Of a stretch of 64,000 bases of DNA, positions 28,201 to 32,903 are shown piece by piece; the first letter of the stretch is position 1, and each line of letters begins with the position of its first letter. The translations under genes were made by a program, and so were the position numbers. This DNA is from Sinotaia quadrata (Eukaryota > Mollusca > Gastropoda > Architaenioglossa > Viviparidae). Location: contig CM054181.1 of NCBI GenBank assembly GCA_028829895.1, positions 118,119,360-118,183,359 on the forward strand, read 5' to 3'. A model generated the notes under the pieces. That model saw only the letters and a program-made list of their open reading frames with translations. It searched no databases and had not been told where the DNA came from.

Positions 28201-30010
28201 ACTATCATTTAAAGAAAAAAATAATATTACATTAACGTAGGCTTTAAATTTGATTTGAGATGACATCCAAGTGGCATTAACTCTGCCTTCGTATATTAAT
28301 TGTCTATCGTTATTGTGCATTGCATTTGTCATCATCCCTACACTGGGATGTGCAGTACTTTGGTTCTATAATGATTTGGTTTGGTATTTCACTTGAAAGA
28401 TGATTAAAATTTCTGTAAATTCTAAATTTGTGCTTTATCCATAATTTGATTAAATACTATGTCAAGACTATGATTAACACTCTACACTCGATGCTGACAA
28501 AAATACAACAATATTTTTATTGCCTTCTTCGATTTTTGTGTTGTTTACATTGCAGTTATTTATTTAAATGGTTTTTGTTTATTCTTTCTGTTTTCTAGAA
28601 TTGATTTACAATTGCTGTTTTCTTATGTTTCTTGTTTTCTAGCACTATTTTTTGTCGGTTTTTTAAATTTTTTATTTTTTGCGTTCGCTGTTTTGTAGCA
28701 CTCTTTTACTTTTTGCCGCTTTCCAGCACTGTTTTACGTTTTCTGTTTATTTTCCAGCACTGTTCTACGTTTTCTGTTTATTTTCCAACAAGTTTACCTT
28801 TGCTTTTTTCCAGTACTGTATTATTGCTTGCTGTTTTCTTATTGTTTTACGTTTACTGTTTTCTAACACTTTTTTTTTTATTGTGCTTGCTGCTCTTCAG
28901 ATTGATTTCTCGCTCCATGAACTCTGGAGACATCCGGGCCCAAGACTCAACAAGTGTTCTCTCCCAGGTGGCGCTCAATCCGATCGGCACATCTCTCGTG
29001 TGGCGATACGTAAGGGAATCGTGGGACGTACTACTGGACAGGTCAGTAGTGTTTGCATATATAAGACACCCACGTTAGTTTTTTTTAGGTATTATGCATT
29101 TTCTGTTTTTAAAAGCTGCTCAGCAATGTTCAAATAATTCTTATCTATTTCATGACAAATTAATTCAAAGTATTATATATATAAATTATCCGTGTGGTAC
29201 ATTACACTTTAAAGTATCATTGGTAAAAAAAAATGGTTCCTCAAAAGTACGCAATAAAATTCGTGTAGAACATACTTCAGTGCATGTCTACTTTAAGTAC
29301 ATTCTCTTCGGATAATTCGTCTCCCGGGTGGGGTGGGGGGAATAGATTCCATCCATCGTGTTAAAAATAAACTTTTTTCCTCTTTTAGATTATTTTTAGT
29401 TGGAAGTTTGTAAAAAAAATATATATCTTGCAAAACAACAGTGTTTTATTTGTTATCTTCTTGTGTAAAGATAATATTATAATATATATAATTTACTGGC
29501 TTCAGTCTATGTGCTGTTCTGTATGTCTGTGGCTTTGAACTCCTTTATCTTTGTTCATGTAAATGACGATTTACCCACGATGCATTGCACACATTGTGTC
29601 TGCAGATACGGCGAAGATCCGTTTGCACTCAAGAATCAAGATAATATTATAATATATATAATTTACTGACTTCAATCTATGTGCTGTTCTGTATGTCTGT
29701 GGCTTTGAACTCCTTTATCTTTGTTCATGTAAATGACGATTTACCCACGATGCATTGCACACATTGTGTCTGCAGATACGGCGAAGATCCGTTTGCTCTC
29801 AAGAATCTCGTATCTGCATTAAGTGGAATGTTCAACACACCCACCCAACTAGAAGAAATCCAGGTTTTCGTCAGCACCCACCCAGACCTAGGCGCAGCTA
29901 CCCGGGCTTTTCAATCAGCCATGGAAACCACCCGTAATAATATTCGCTGGATGGAGAAAAATTATGAGATTCTTAAAACGTGGCTAACAGATCTAGGGTT
30001 TAACGCTTAA
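618..30010 (+). CDS. M1 zinc aminopeptidase (aminopeptidase N-like), probable tandem-domain protein; 21 exons, upstream part outside window
   Basis: Removes N-terminal residues from peptides, by analogy with animal aminopeptidase N. Twenty exons (2170-2369 through 29776-30010) join in consistent phase to 2,711 nt; with the single base carried from exon 618-765 this is exactly 904 codons including TAA. Numbering from the first junction residue: GAMEN exopeptidase motif at 285-289; zinc ligands H321, H325 and E344 with general base E322 (HELAH-X18-E); transition-state Y407; cysteine pairs C697/C704 and C734/C770, spaced 7 and 36 as in mammalian aminopeptidase N. Many N-X-S/T sites fit an extracellular protein. 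No signal peptide precedes the module and no GPI or membrane tail follows it, so the membrane anchor, if any, lies upstream. All junctions are GT-AG. Alternative: two separate genes, the first ending near 834. Confidence 0.9.
887..1160. repeat. 54-bp minisatellite, about five copies
   Basis: The unit runs from 'gtatcactgacgaagatagg' through 'ttcggtaatttccgt' and restarts at about 941 and 995. Because 54 is a multiple of three, it produces a spurious minus-strand open frame with an 18-residue repeat. Confidence 0.95.
1649..1812. repeat. 79-bp tandem duplication
   Basis: Two copies starting 'aaattatggacagttat' at 1649 and 1728. They differ by a few substitutions and a short gggagt insertion in the second copy. 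Confidence 0.9.
2170..2369 (+). CDS. Aminopeptidase exon 2: start of complete M1 module
   Basis: Residues 1-67. It contains [20 protein letters not shown], the typical opening beta strand of the M1 N-terminal domain (R-L-P-x-x-(L/V)-x-P-x-x-Y-D-L). Acceptor tttctcag, donor gag|gtacat, ends in phase 0. No initiator methionine with a signal peptide or anchor directly precedes the conserved part, which supports an internal module rather than a gene start. Confidence 0.93.
2625..2835. repeat. About 40-bp degenerate minisatellite in intron 2
   Basis: Repeats of 'gtaaattatgcaggtgtaa' plus 'aaaacatctgtaatg' in five or so diverged copies. Confidence 0.8.
3177..3400 (+). CDS. Aminopeptidase exon 3: rest of M1 N-terminal beta domain
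   Basis: Residues 68-141 plus two bases. It begins [10 protein letters not shown] and ends [17 protein letters not shown], the family's L-x-G-(F/L)-Y-x-S-x-Y segment. Acceptor gtgtag, donor gt|gtaagg. Sequons NVT, NMT, NYS and NET are seen. Its last bases and donor are the first unit of the tandem array that follows. Confidence 0.93.
3386..4035. repeat. Junction minisatellite, unit about 55-60 bp, containing the exon 3 donor
   Basis: Degenerate units carry 'agactgtgtaagg' followed by 'tttatatagtagt', 'gcgtgcaatgtaagct' and 'cccacataaa'. The first unit straddles the real boundary at 3400/3401. Later copies such as 3829-3850 (aaataataagactatgtaaa) match even the exon text 'aatgagactgt'. About ten copies. 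Confidence 0.88.
4093..4161. repeat. (GA)n microsatellite
   Basis: An almost pure gagaga tract inside intron 3. Confidence 0.98.
4516..4671 (+). CDS. Aminopeptidase exon 4: YLATTQFEP / AFPCMDEP region
   Basis: One base plus residues 143-193 plus two bases. It encodes [22 protein letters not shown], the hallmark strand before the catalytic domain, and TALSNMP. The acceptor is tgtgcag. I place the donor at ta|gttagt (4672): it is the only nearby GT giving the phase needed by exon 5, and it splits a would-be TAG so that ta+c reads Tyr194. GTTAGT is a weaker donor than GTRAGT, so this edge is less certain. Confidence 0.85.
4716..5075. repeat. 48-bp minisatellite, about seven copies
   Basis: The unit is 'aactcactcttgtctgcatg' followed by 'tgtacaattcctttgtatgt' and 'acaaacat', within intron 4. 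Confidence 0.95.
5465..5795. repeat. 46-bp minisatellite followed by a ~69-bp duplication
   Basis: About four units of 'acgtcattgaagttagcatt...ccaagtatctatt' (5469-5650). Then two copies of a segment starting 'ttgtacgga(g/t)aatccgctc' and ending 'caaagctaataaata', at about 5653 and 5722. Confidence 0.88.
6400..6620. repeat. Degenerate ~55-60-bp tandem repeat
   Basis: Several diverged copies of 'atactctctatataggaact' with 'aaaatgttacacttaactaa'. Confidence 0.7.
6722..6842 (+). CDS. Aminopeptidase exon 5: [11 protein letters not shown] strand
   Basis: One base plus residues 195-234. It encodes (S)[28 protein letters not shown] and ends GHNVT. PMSTYL(V/L)AF is a strong M1 signature. AG at 6720-6721 gives the start used here; AG at 6723-6724 would delete one serine and keep the frame, a possible NAGNAG-type choice. 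Donor acg|gtaagg. Confidence 0.92.
6900..7270. repeat. About 30-bp degenerate minisatellite in intron 5
   Basis: Repeats of 'ctaaagagaggtattgagat' and 'agtcatgt' with many variants, followed by a G-run and GA-rich stretch (7300-7330). Confidence 0.85.
7456..7576 (+). CDS. Aminopeptidase exon 6: YYExYF / PLPKQ region
   Basis: Residues 235-274 plus one base. It encodes [20 protein letters not shown], then [17 protein letters not shown], the segment just before the GAMEN exon in M1 enzymes. Acceptor gttgcag, donor g|gtaaac. Its last 36 bases plus donor are immediately duplicated downstream. Confidence 0.94.
7541..7622. repeat. 41-bp tandem duplication spanning the exon 6 donor
   Basis: Units 7541-7581 and 7582-7622 both run 'cttatttcaacat' through 'cccgttgcctaaa(c/g)aaggtaaa' with a handful of differences. 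The first contains the real boundary (7576/7577); the second carries a decoy aag|gtaaa that would add 41 nt and shift the frame. Confidence 0.95.
7690..8170. repeat. Degenerate short-unit repeat in intron 6
   Basis: Recurring 'gatgaacaaagtaa' and 'gtaatgtgatgtcatagtta' with no fixed period. No coding signal. Confidence 0.7.
8558..8712 (+). CDS. Aminopeptidase exon 7: GAMEN motif and HELAH zinc site
   Basis: Two bases plus residues 276-326. It encodes [20 protein letters not shown], where GAMEN (285-289) anchors the substrate's free amino group, and ends [12 protein letters not shown] with zinc ligands H321 and H325 and general base E322. Acceptor attattgtag, donor atg|gtatag. The last bases and donor are the first unit of the long array downstream. 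Confidence 0.97.
8700..9240. repeat. Junction minisatellite, unit ~27 bp, containing the exon 7 donor
   Basis: The unit is 'tatggtgtagcttgctgtaa' plus 'ctttcag'. The first unit is the true boundary, tatg|gtatagctcgctttaactgtcag at 8709-8737. Copies near 8760, 8790 and 8818 keep tatg or tgtg|gtgtag, so many decoy donors follow; each unit also ends in ctttcag, an acceptor-like string. Longer, more diverged units follow beyond about 8880. Confidence 0.9.
9240..10640. repeat. Decayed continuation of the intron 7 array, with a fresh ~33-bp block
   Basis: T-rich units built on 'tttacttttcaatgtagcat'. The stretch 9640-9900 is a homogeneous block of 'agcatatctgtaaatagttt' units. The rest is increasingly degenerate, suggesting repeated expansion and decay from the exon outward. 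Confidence 0.8.
10864..10977 (+). CDS. Aminopeptidase exon 8: WFGDLV...LWLNEGFA, third zinc ligand
   Basis: Residues 327-364. It encodes [20 protein letters not shown], with zinc ligand E344 exactly 18 residues after the second histidine. Acceptor tatcccacag, donor gag|gtaact. Two diverged copies of the exon end plus donor may follow (about 11010-11100). Confidence 0.97.
10978..11952 (+). other. Intron 8
   Basis: About 1 kb, AT-rich, with a short GAT/GAC-rich stretch (11516-11610). No gene seen. The open minus-strand frame here is a shadow of that low-complexity stretch. Confidence 0.7.
11953..12087 (+). CDS. Aminopeptidase exon 9: catalytic tyrosine
   Basis: Residues 365-409. It begins [18 protein letters not shown] and ends [13 protein letters not shown]407 in ISYDK is the transition-state-stabilising tyrosine, conserved before KGASV(I/L)RM. 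Acceptor tgtcttttag, donor aag|gtttga. Confidence 0.95.
12306..12600. repeat. (TATC)n / (TACC)n compound microsatellite
   Basis: About 290 bp of tetranucleotide repeats switching between tatc, tacc and finally attc/atcc. It yields spurious frames of YLPT/YLSI repeats. Confidence 0.98.
12661..12892. repeat. 33-bp minisatellite, about seven copies
   Basis: The unit is 'gttcacgcttcaatgaccat' plus 'aaacaatatcact'. Because 33 is divisible by 3 it makes an apparent 76-residue frame that is not a gene. Confidence 0.92.
13008..13073 (+). CDS. Aminopeptidase exon 10: GASVIRM helix
   Basis: Residues 410-431, [22 protein letters not shown], following the catalytic tyrosine as in all M1 enzymes. Acceptor gtttacag, donor acg|gtatgt. 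The string 'ctaacggtatgt' at its 3' edge recurs many times downstream. Confidence 0.95.
13065..13920. repeat. Junction minisatellite containing the exon 10 donor
   Basis: Irregular units of about 25-45 bp centred on 'ctaacggtatgtc' with 'attattactgtttct' or 'ttcattgtaacgg'. The real boundary, 'ctaacg|gtatgtt' at 13068-13080, is the first. Near-perfect decoys lie at about 13510, 13565 and 13595, and again at about 13680. Confidence 0.88.
14318..14720. repeat. About 25-30-bp degenerate minisatellite
   Basis: Copies of 'tatcaggtgtagggattcat' with variants, in intron 10. Confidence 0.85.
14955..15355. repeat. About 60-bp degenerate tandem repeat
   Basis: Repeats of 'tctgtgatgaactaattgaa' followed by 'aatatgaacacgtaatta', about six copies, just upstream of exon 11. 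Confidence 0.85.
15388..15453 (+). CDS. Aminopeptidase exon 11
   Basis: Residues 432-453, [22 protein letters not shown], the family's Y-L-x-x-x-x-Y-x-N-A-x-x-x-D-L-W segment. Acceptor tatttttcag, donor caa|gtacgc. Confidence 0.94.
15571..16176. repeat. 27-bp minisatellite, about 22 copies
   Basis: The unit is 'tttacctatgtatttcttca' plus 'ttcatag', a few copies being 28 bp. Each unit ends in a pyrimidine-rich ttcttcattcatag, resembling a weak acceptor, but it does not match the flanking exons. It accounts for the [13 protein letters not shown] frames. Confidence 0.96.
16937..17115 (+). CDS. Aminopeptidase exon 12: end of thermolysin-like domain
   Basis: Residues 454-512 plus two bases. It encodes [19 protein letters not shown], the conserved V-M-x-x-W-x-x-Q-x-x-(Y/F)-P-V-(V/I) stretch, then TLTQERF. 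Acceptor tcaaag with a weak pyrimidine tract; donor gg|gtgagc. Confidence 0.94.
17800..18300. repeat. About 30-45-bp degenerate minisatellite
   Basis: Copies of 'gatctacgtcatcattgcta' with 'tcctttctaataagagtgtg', most uniform from 18120 to 18290. Confidence 0.88.
18353..18453 (+). CDS. Aminopeptidase exon 13
   Basis: One base plus residues 514-546 plus one base. It encodes [14 protein letters not shown] (family: W-x-(I/V)-P-(L/I/V)-x-Y) and ends [10 protein letters not shown]. Acceptor aatgcag, donor a|gtaaga. Confidence 0.93.
19337..19473 (+). CDS. Aminopeptidase exon 14: GYYRVNYD
   Basis: Two bases plus residues 548-592. It encodes [17 protein letters not shown], the conserved N-x-x-x-x-G-(Y/F)-Y-R-V-N-Y-D turn opening the C-terminal helical domain. 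Acceptor tcccag, donor acg|gtaccg. Confidence 0.95.
19490..19650. repeat. About 45-bp minisatellite, four copies
   Basis: The unit is 'gacgcacaattatttataca' plus 'ccaatataatcaatagt', in intron 14. Confidence 0.9.
19797..20640 (+). mobile_element. Non-LTR retrotransposon remnant (C-terminal zinc-knuckle end and tail)
   Basis: Two overlapping frames with stops between them. The second encodes [13 protein letters not shown], then CNHC with an ...[12 protein letters not shown]...R segment. That is the C-x-x-C...H-x-x-x-x-C arrangement found at the C-terminus of many LINE polyproteins, after the reverse transcriptase or RNase H. The block from 20300 to 20640 looks like the element's 3' region and ends near ATT repeats. 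Its boundaries are estimates, the clade is undetermined and it is broken by stops. Confidence 0.7.
20835..21300. repeat. Junction minisatellite, 39-bp unit, containing the exon 15 acceptor
   Basis: The unit 'ataattgatctcttaaacat' plus 'ctcatttctttgtctgtag' contains a complete acceptor (pyrimidine tract, AG) followed by 'ataattgatc'. The last unit is the true one: tctgtag|ataattgatccagtg at 21291. About eleven decoy acceptors precede it, the nearest five or six almost identical and regularly spaced. Confidence 0.95.
21291..21346 (+). CDS. Aminopeptidase exon 15
   Basis: Residues 593-610 plus two bases, [19 protein letters not shown], the family's I-x-x-x-x-R-A-Q-(L/I)-I-(N/D)-D-x-x-N-L-A helix. 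The donor tc|gtacgt (21347) gives the phase that rebuilds NLASGGYTDL with exon 16. Its acceptor is the terminal copy of a splice-site minisatellite. Confidence 0.94.
21760..21907 (+). CDS. Aminopeptidase exon 16
   Basis: One base plus residues 612-660. It begins [19 protein letters not shown] and contains [11 protein letters not shown], the typical E-x-x-Y-x-P-W-x-(A/T)-A helix. Acceptor tctgaag, donor aag|gtaaga. Confidence 0.95.
22311..22444. repeat. Near-perfect inverted repeat, 54-bp arms, ~26-bp loop
   Basis: The left arm (22311-22364) starts aatttacgaagttcagataa and the right arm (22391-22444) ends ttatctgaacttcgtaaatt. A foldback or MITE-like hairpin in intron 16. Confidence 0.95.
22520..22790. 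repeat. About 52-54-bp minisatellite, five copies
   Basis: The unit is 'gtagcgtctcgtttcggtag' plus 'tattagcgttccacccatta' and 'taactgctaaat'. Confidence 0.93.
22810..23535 (-). repeat. Family A dispersed repeat, minus-strand partial copy
   Basis: Its end at 23514-23530 (gcaaatttactccgccat) is the complement of the start seen at 35222 and 48459. Internal text 'gacaatttaacaatttatat' matches the other copies. No coding potential; it sits in intron 16. Confidence 0.8.
23731..23807 (+). CDS. Aminopeptidase exon 17
   Basis: Residues 661-685 plus two bases, [26 protein letters not shown]. Acceptor tttttttcag, donor tc|gtatgt. Less conserved, but its phase and position fit. Confidence 0.88.
23955..24135. 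repeat. (ATG)n / (GTG)n trinucleotide repeat
   Basis: Alternating blocks of gat and ggt. Every frame is open, giving runs of His, Met, Val, Ile or Thr. It directly abuts the 5' end of the retroelement fragment at about 24140. Confidence 0.98.
24140..25290 (+). mobile_element. 5'-truncated REL-endonuclease non-LTR retrotransposon, 3' half, frameshifted
   Basis: Translation across three frames gives the end of a LINE polyprotein: [14 protein letters not shown], then a [20 protein letters not shown] helix (about 24510-24590), a CRLC...ETTEH...C zinc finger (about 24632-24690) and a restriction-like endonuclease core R-R-P-D-I-x(12)-D-V (about 24870-24935). These are the hallmarks of R2/R4-type elements. 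Frameshifts and a stop make it dead. The 3' tail is (TAA)n at 25254-25288. It lies in intron 17 in the host gene's orientation. A second, better copy is at 46396. Confidence 0.82.
25575..25685 (+). CDS. Aminopeptidase exon 18: first cysteine pair
   Basis: One base plus residues 687-722 plus two bases. It encodes [20 protein letters not shown] with C697 and C704 spaced as in the family's A-C-x6-C disulfide loop. Acceptor tgtttccag, donor ca|gtaaat. Confidence 0.95.
26142..27670 (+). repeat. Family A dispersed repeat, longest copy (~1.5 kb), in intron 18
   Basis: It starts near 'gagtaaatttgcttctccc' and contains 'gtcagagtaacccgaccttg' early and 'gaagaaactgggtggattgg' late. It ends near 'acttgtaattagttatgaa'. 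The same ordered landmarks occur in the other copies. The short open frames inside are not shared between copies and I regard the element as non-coding and non-autonomous. Confidence 0.85.
27985..28152 (+). CDS. Aminopeptidase exon 19: VYC...LACS disulfide
   Basis: One base plus residues 724-778 plus two bases. It begins [18 protein letters not shown] and ends [15 protein letters not shown]734 and C770 are the second conserved pair. Acceptor tgtttgcag, donor aa|gtgagt. Confidence 0.96.
28901..29041 (+). CDS. Aminopeptidase exon 20
   Basis: One base plus residues 780-825 plus two bases. It encodes [19 protein letters not shown] and ends [14 protein letters not shown], the family's I-R-x-Q-D...N-P-x-G...W-x-(F/Y)-(V/L) helices. 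Acceptor tgctcttcag, donor ag|gtcagt. Confidence 0.95.
29471..29810. repeat. 170-bp tandem duplication spanning the exon 21 acceptor
   Basis: Units start 'ataatattataatatatata' at 29471 and 29641 and are nearly identical, with only about three substitutions before they part near the end. Each carries the branch/pyrimidine region, tctgcag and the first ~30 bases of exon 21. The upstream acceptor (29605/29606) is a decoy: its exon fragment reads [12 protein letters not shown] and then about ten intron-derived codons to a TGA. Confidence 0.96.
29776..30010 (+). CDS. Aminopeptidase exon 21: terminal exon
   Basis: One base plus residues 827-903 and TAA at 30008-30010. It encodes [19 protein letters not shown], then [19 protein letters not shown] and WLTDLGFNA, the closing ERAP1-C helices. 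There is no hydrophobic GPI signal after the last helix. It is homologous to exon 618-765 but lacks the intron that splits this helix in the upstream module. Confidence 0.96.
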
Positions 30011-30103
30011 CATATGGAGACATTCCCCACTTTGCCATAATATACAAATATATATTAGTGTACATTATAAACATTATGTTAACAAAGCAGACATAGATAC
30101 AAA

Positions 30104-30109
30104 ATTAAA
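30104..30109 (+). promoter_or_regulatory. Candidate polyadenylation signal ATTAAA
   Basis: ATTAAA about 95 bases after the stop codon is the nearest plausible signal. No AATAAA lies closer. Confidence 0.4.
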
Positions 30110-31500
30110 CAGGTATATGTGTGTCATAATAGTAATACAATCAATAGTAAAGGCAGAGAAACATCAATGTAGGCTTAGATTTTCCATTGTGTTATTCGTG
30201 TCTGAAGCTTTACTTATGTGTACGCTACTATAGGCATATACACAGTAATGTAGGCGTAGATTTGCCATTGTGTGTATTCATTTATGAAACTAGTCATGCA
30301 TACAAGAAATCTACTGTAGGTTTTGATTTGACATTGTATTTATTCTTGTATAGAAATCAGTGTGGGTAGAGATACGTCAGTGTAGGTTTAAACATGTCAC
30401 TGTAGACATTCGTGAATGAAAATAGATATGCATATATCAGTATAAACATGTCTATGTGTATGCATCAACATAAACATAACTATGCATACATCAGTATGAA
30501 CATGTTTATATGCATACATTAATACAAACACAGCTATGCACACATCAGTATAAACAGAGATATGAACACATCAGAATAAACATATTTATATACATACATC
30601 TACATAAATATAGCTATCCATACATCAGTAGAAACGTACGTCATAATAATTCTTGCAACCATCTATTCTAAGACTTACATTTGTTTACTTGTTTGATTGT
30701 TTGTTGCTTTTTTTTTTTTTGTTTGATGTTTGTTGTTACTGGCTTTTATTTTTATACATAAGGAGAGAATGTATAGCTATAACATTAATTATTCGTAATA
30801 CCCTGAAAATTGTTTCTATTATACAAATTATGTGATAATGTTCTTTTTAAAGTTAAATAATGTCATTATTAGTGAACGTGTCCAATTTCGTTTAGTGCTA
30901 TTTTGATTTCACTTCAGCTCCAAAAACTCTCTCTAACATTCATTGCTCAGCTAATTCAATCCATGCTGCTCTTTACTGCAGCGCTTTACTTGAGGGCCAC
31001 CACTTTGAACTGTGCCTGATTCGAACTATGTTTACTTGTTATGTCCCTTTACATTATTTCCGATTGCTCTTAGCAAGTACCAACCGGTCGCGTTCAAGAG
31101 CCATCGGTCGATTTATCTTCCTTCTCCTAACATCAATTTGTTTTTATTTGTGTGATGCAAGGGGTGTTACTGATTGGTTGTTTATCCTAAATTGTTTAAT
31201 AATTAAAAACCATTTCCTTTTTTTTTTGTTGTTAAAAACATGCGTATAGTGGTTTATAATTGTTGTACTTGTTTGCGGGTTTTAGTAACCATTGTACGTA
31301 CATGTTTATAGTGCGTTGAACGTAACCAGAAGCAATAGTTTGATTAAAAAGAAAAGAAAAATATGATCTGCGGCATTGTCTTTTGGTTTCAGCGAATGCT
31401 ATTGTTCTTTTTGTCTAATGTGGCAATTGTTACATCGGATATAAAATTATGTGTATTTGATGACTAATTACTTAGTAGCATAATTATCTGCATACAATGT
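30110..31500. other. Spacer after the aminopeptidase gene, degenerate repeats
   Basis: 30130-30640 is a decayed repeat of 'atatgcatacatcagtataaac' and related strings. The rest is AT-rich unique sequence with T-runs. No gene, RNA or conserved coding signal seen. Confidence 0.6.
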
Positions 31501-31514
31501 TTACTTATAAATTT

Positions 31515-31660
31515 GTACACACAGCGATTGTCTAAAATGTGTGCACACGGCGCTTGTCTAAAATGTGTGCACACGGCGCTTGTTTAAAAAGTGTGCACAC
31601 GGTGTTTGTCTAAAAAGTGTGCACACGAGGCAAATCTAAAATGTGTGCACAGTGTATCCG
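31515..31660. repeat. About 27-bp minisatellite, five copies
   Basis: The unit is 'tgtctaaaatgtgtgcacac' plus 'ggcgct'. Confidence 0.9.
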
Positions 31661-32075
31661 CTTACATCCTAAAATTATGCAATGCGTTATTTGTTTGCGA
31701 CTTCAGTGTCTTCAAGCTGTGGTTGCAAATTATATTAGGTTATTTTTCTCATAACCATTTCTCACTGGAACCAACTGCGCAGACACTTTGTTCCAAAAGC
31801 TGGGGTGATGGGGGTGGTGTCACTGGTGTGCCATCAAGAAAGTACGTCACACATTCATTCCCCAAGGTCACTAGAAAATAGCTTCATGCTTTAGTGGAGG
31901 GCAGTGAATATAATGAAATTATCTAATTTATTTTTATTAATACGAGGGAAAAGCATGTAATATAGTGTTGTTTTTTTTCTCCACACGTGCTTTGCTATGT
32001 TCAGTACGATAAGTGTTACAAACATCCGGATTTTTTGGTGCTGTTTGAGGACCTGTGGTGATTCGTGCCGCGCGA

Positions 32076-32112
<37 letters not shown>

Positions 32113-32132
32113 AGTGTGAGTGTGTGTGTATG

Positions 32133-32185
<53 letters not shown>
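32076..32185. repeat. (GT)n microsatellite with tgag interruptions
   Basis: Dinucleotide repeat of about 110 bp, giving a spurious Thr-His frame on the minus strand. Confidence 0.98.
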
Positions 32186-32186
<1 letters not shown>

Positions 32187-32384
32187 TTTGAGTGAGCATG
32201 TGTATATGATGGATGGATGAGTGAGATGTGGACATTTGTTGAGTCTGTTCTACGAGGTGGAATTTGGTTGTGACGTAATGGTGGATTTTTGTAGCGGTTA
32301 AATTAATGTGCAGTGTGGTGGGTGCTAAATGGCAAAAGAGGGCGTATGGGCCGGAATCCAAAAGATATTTTATACTTCAGCAAC

Positions 32385-32620
32385 CAATATGTGGTTATTA
32401 TTATTATTAATGAATGAATCATCCAAAACTACTTACAAATGATGATAATCTTAATTTATTTTATTAATGATCCTCCAGCAGACACCAGTCGTCTCCCTCA
32501 CTTTGTGGATATGCAGGCGCTGTAAACGTTTTTTCTCTCCCACAATATTAAAGAAAACATTTACCGTCACAAATAGATCGTAGGTGGAAAACTACTTACT
32601 ACAGGAGAAGACAAATATTT
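32385..32620 (-). repeat. Family A fragment (3' end), minus strand, interrupted by a foldback element
   Basis: Matches 58330-58560 in order: 'acttacaaatgatgataatc', then 'ttattaatgatcctcc', 'gacaccagtcgtctccctc', 'aaacatttaccgtca' and 'ggagaagacaaat'. It stops exactly where the hairpin at 32619 begins. Confidence 0.75.
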
Positions 32621-32903
32621 TTCTGAGCAGCTGAACTATGGACCTTAGTTTACTTTCGAGACAATGTCGGTGAAGTGCATATATAAAATCAAAATGCATG
32701 GAGTCATAAATAGATAGTGAATTAAAAATCATTATTGCAAATATAAATCAGAATGTTAAGTATTTTACATGCCATTGTGCATTTTCACAATGATTTTTAA
32801 TTCACTATCTATTTATGACTCCATGCATTTTGATTTTATATATGAATTTCACCGACATTGCCTCGAAAGTAAACTAAGGTCCATAGTTCAGCTGCTCAGA
32901 AAT
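32619..32903. repeat. Foldback/MITE-like inverted repeat, 115-bp arms, ~55-bp loop
   Basis: The left arm (32619-32733) begins tttctgagcagctgaactat and the right arm (32789-32903) ends atagttcagctgctcagaaa. There are only a few mismatches (for example 'gagacaatgtcgg' against 'ccgacattgcctc'). No protein is encoded. Confidence 0.93.

Noticed and set aside
31891..32361. 156-residue minus-strand frame
   Set aside because: Its core is a Thr-His run from (GT)n; the flanks show no domain.
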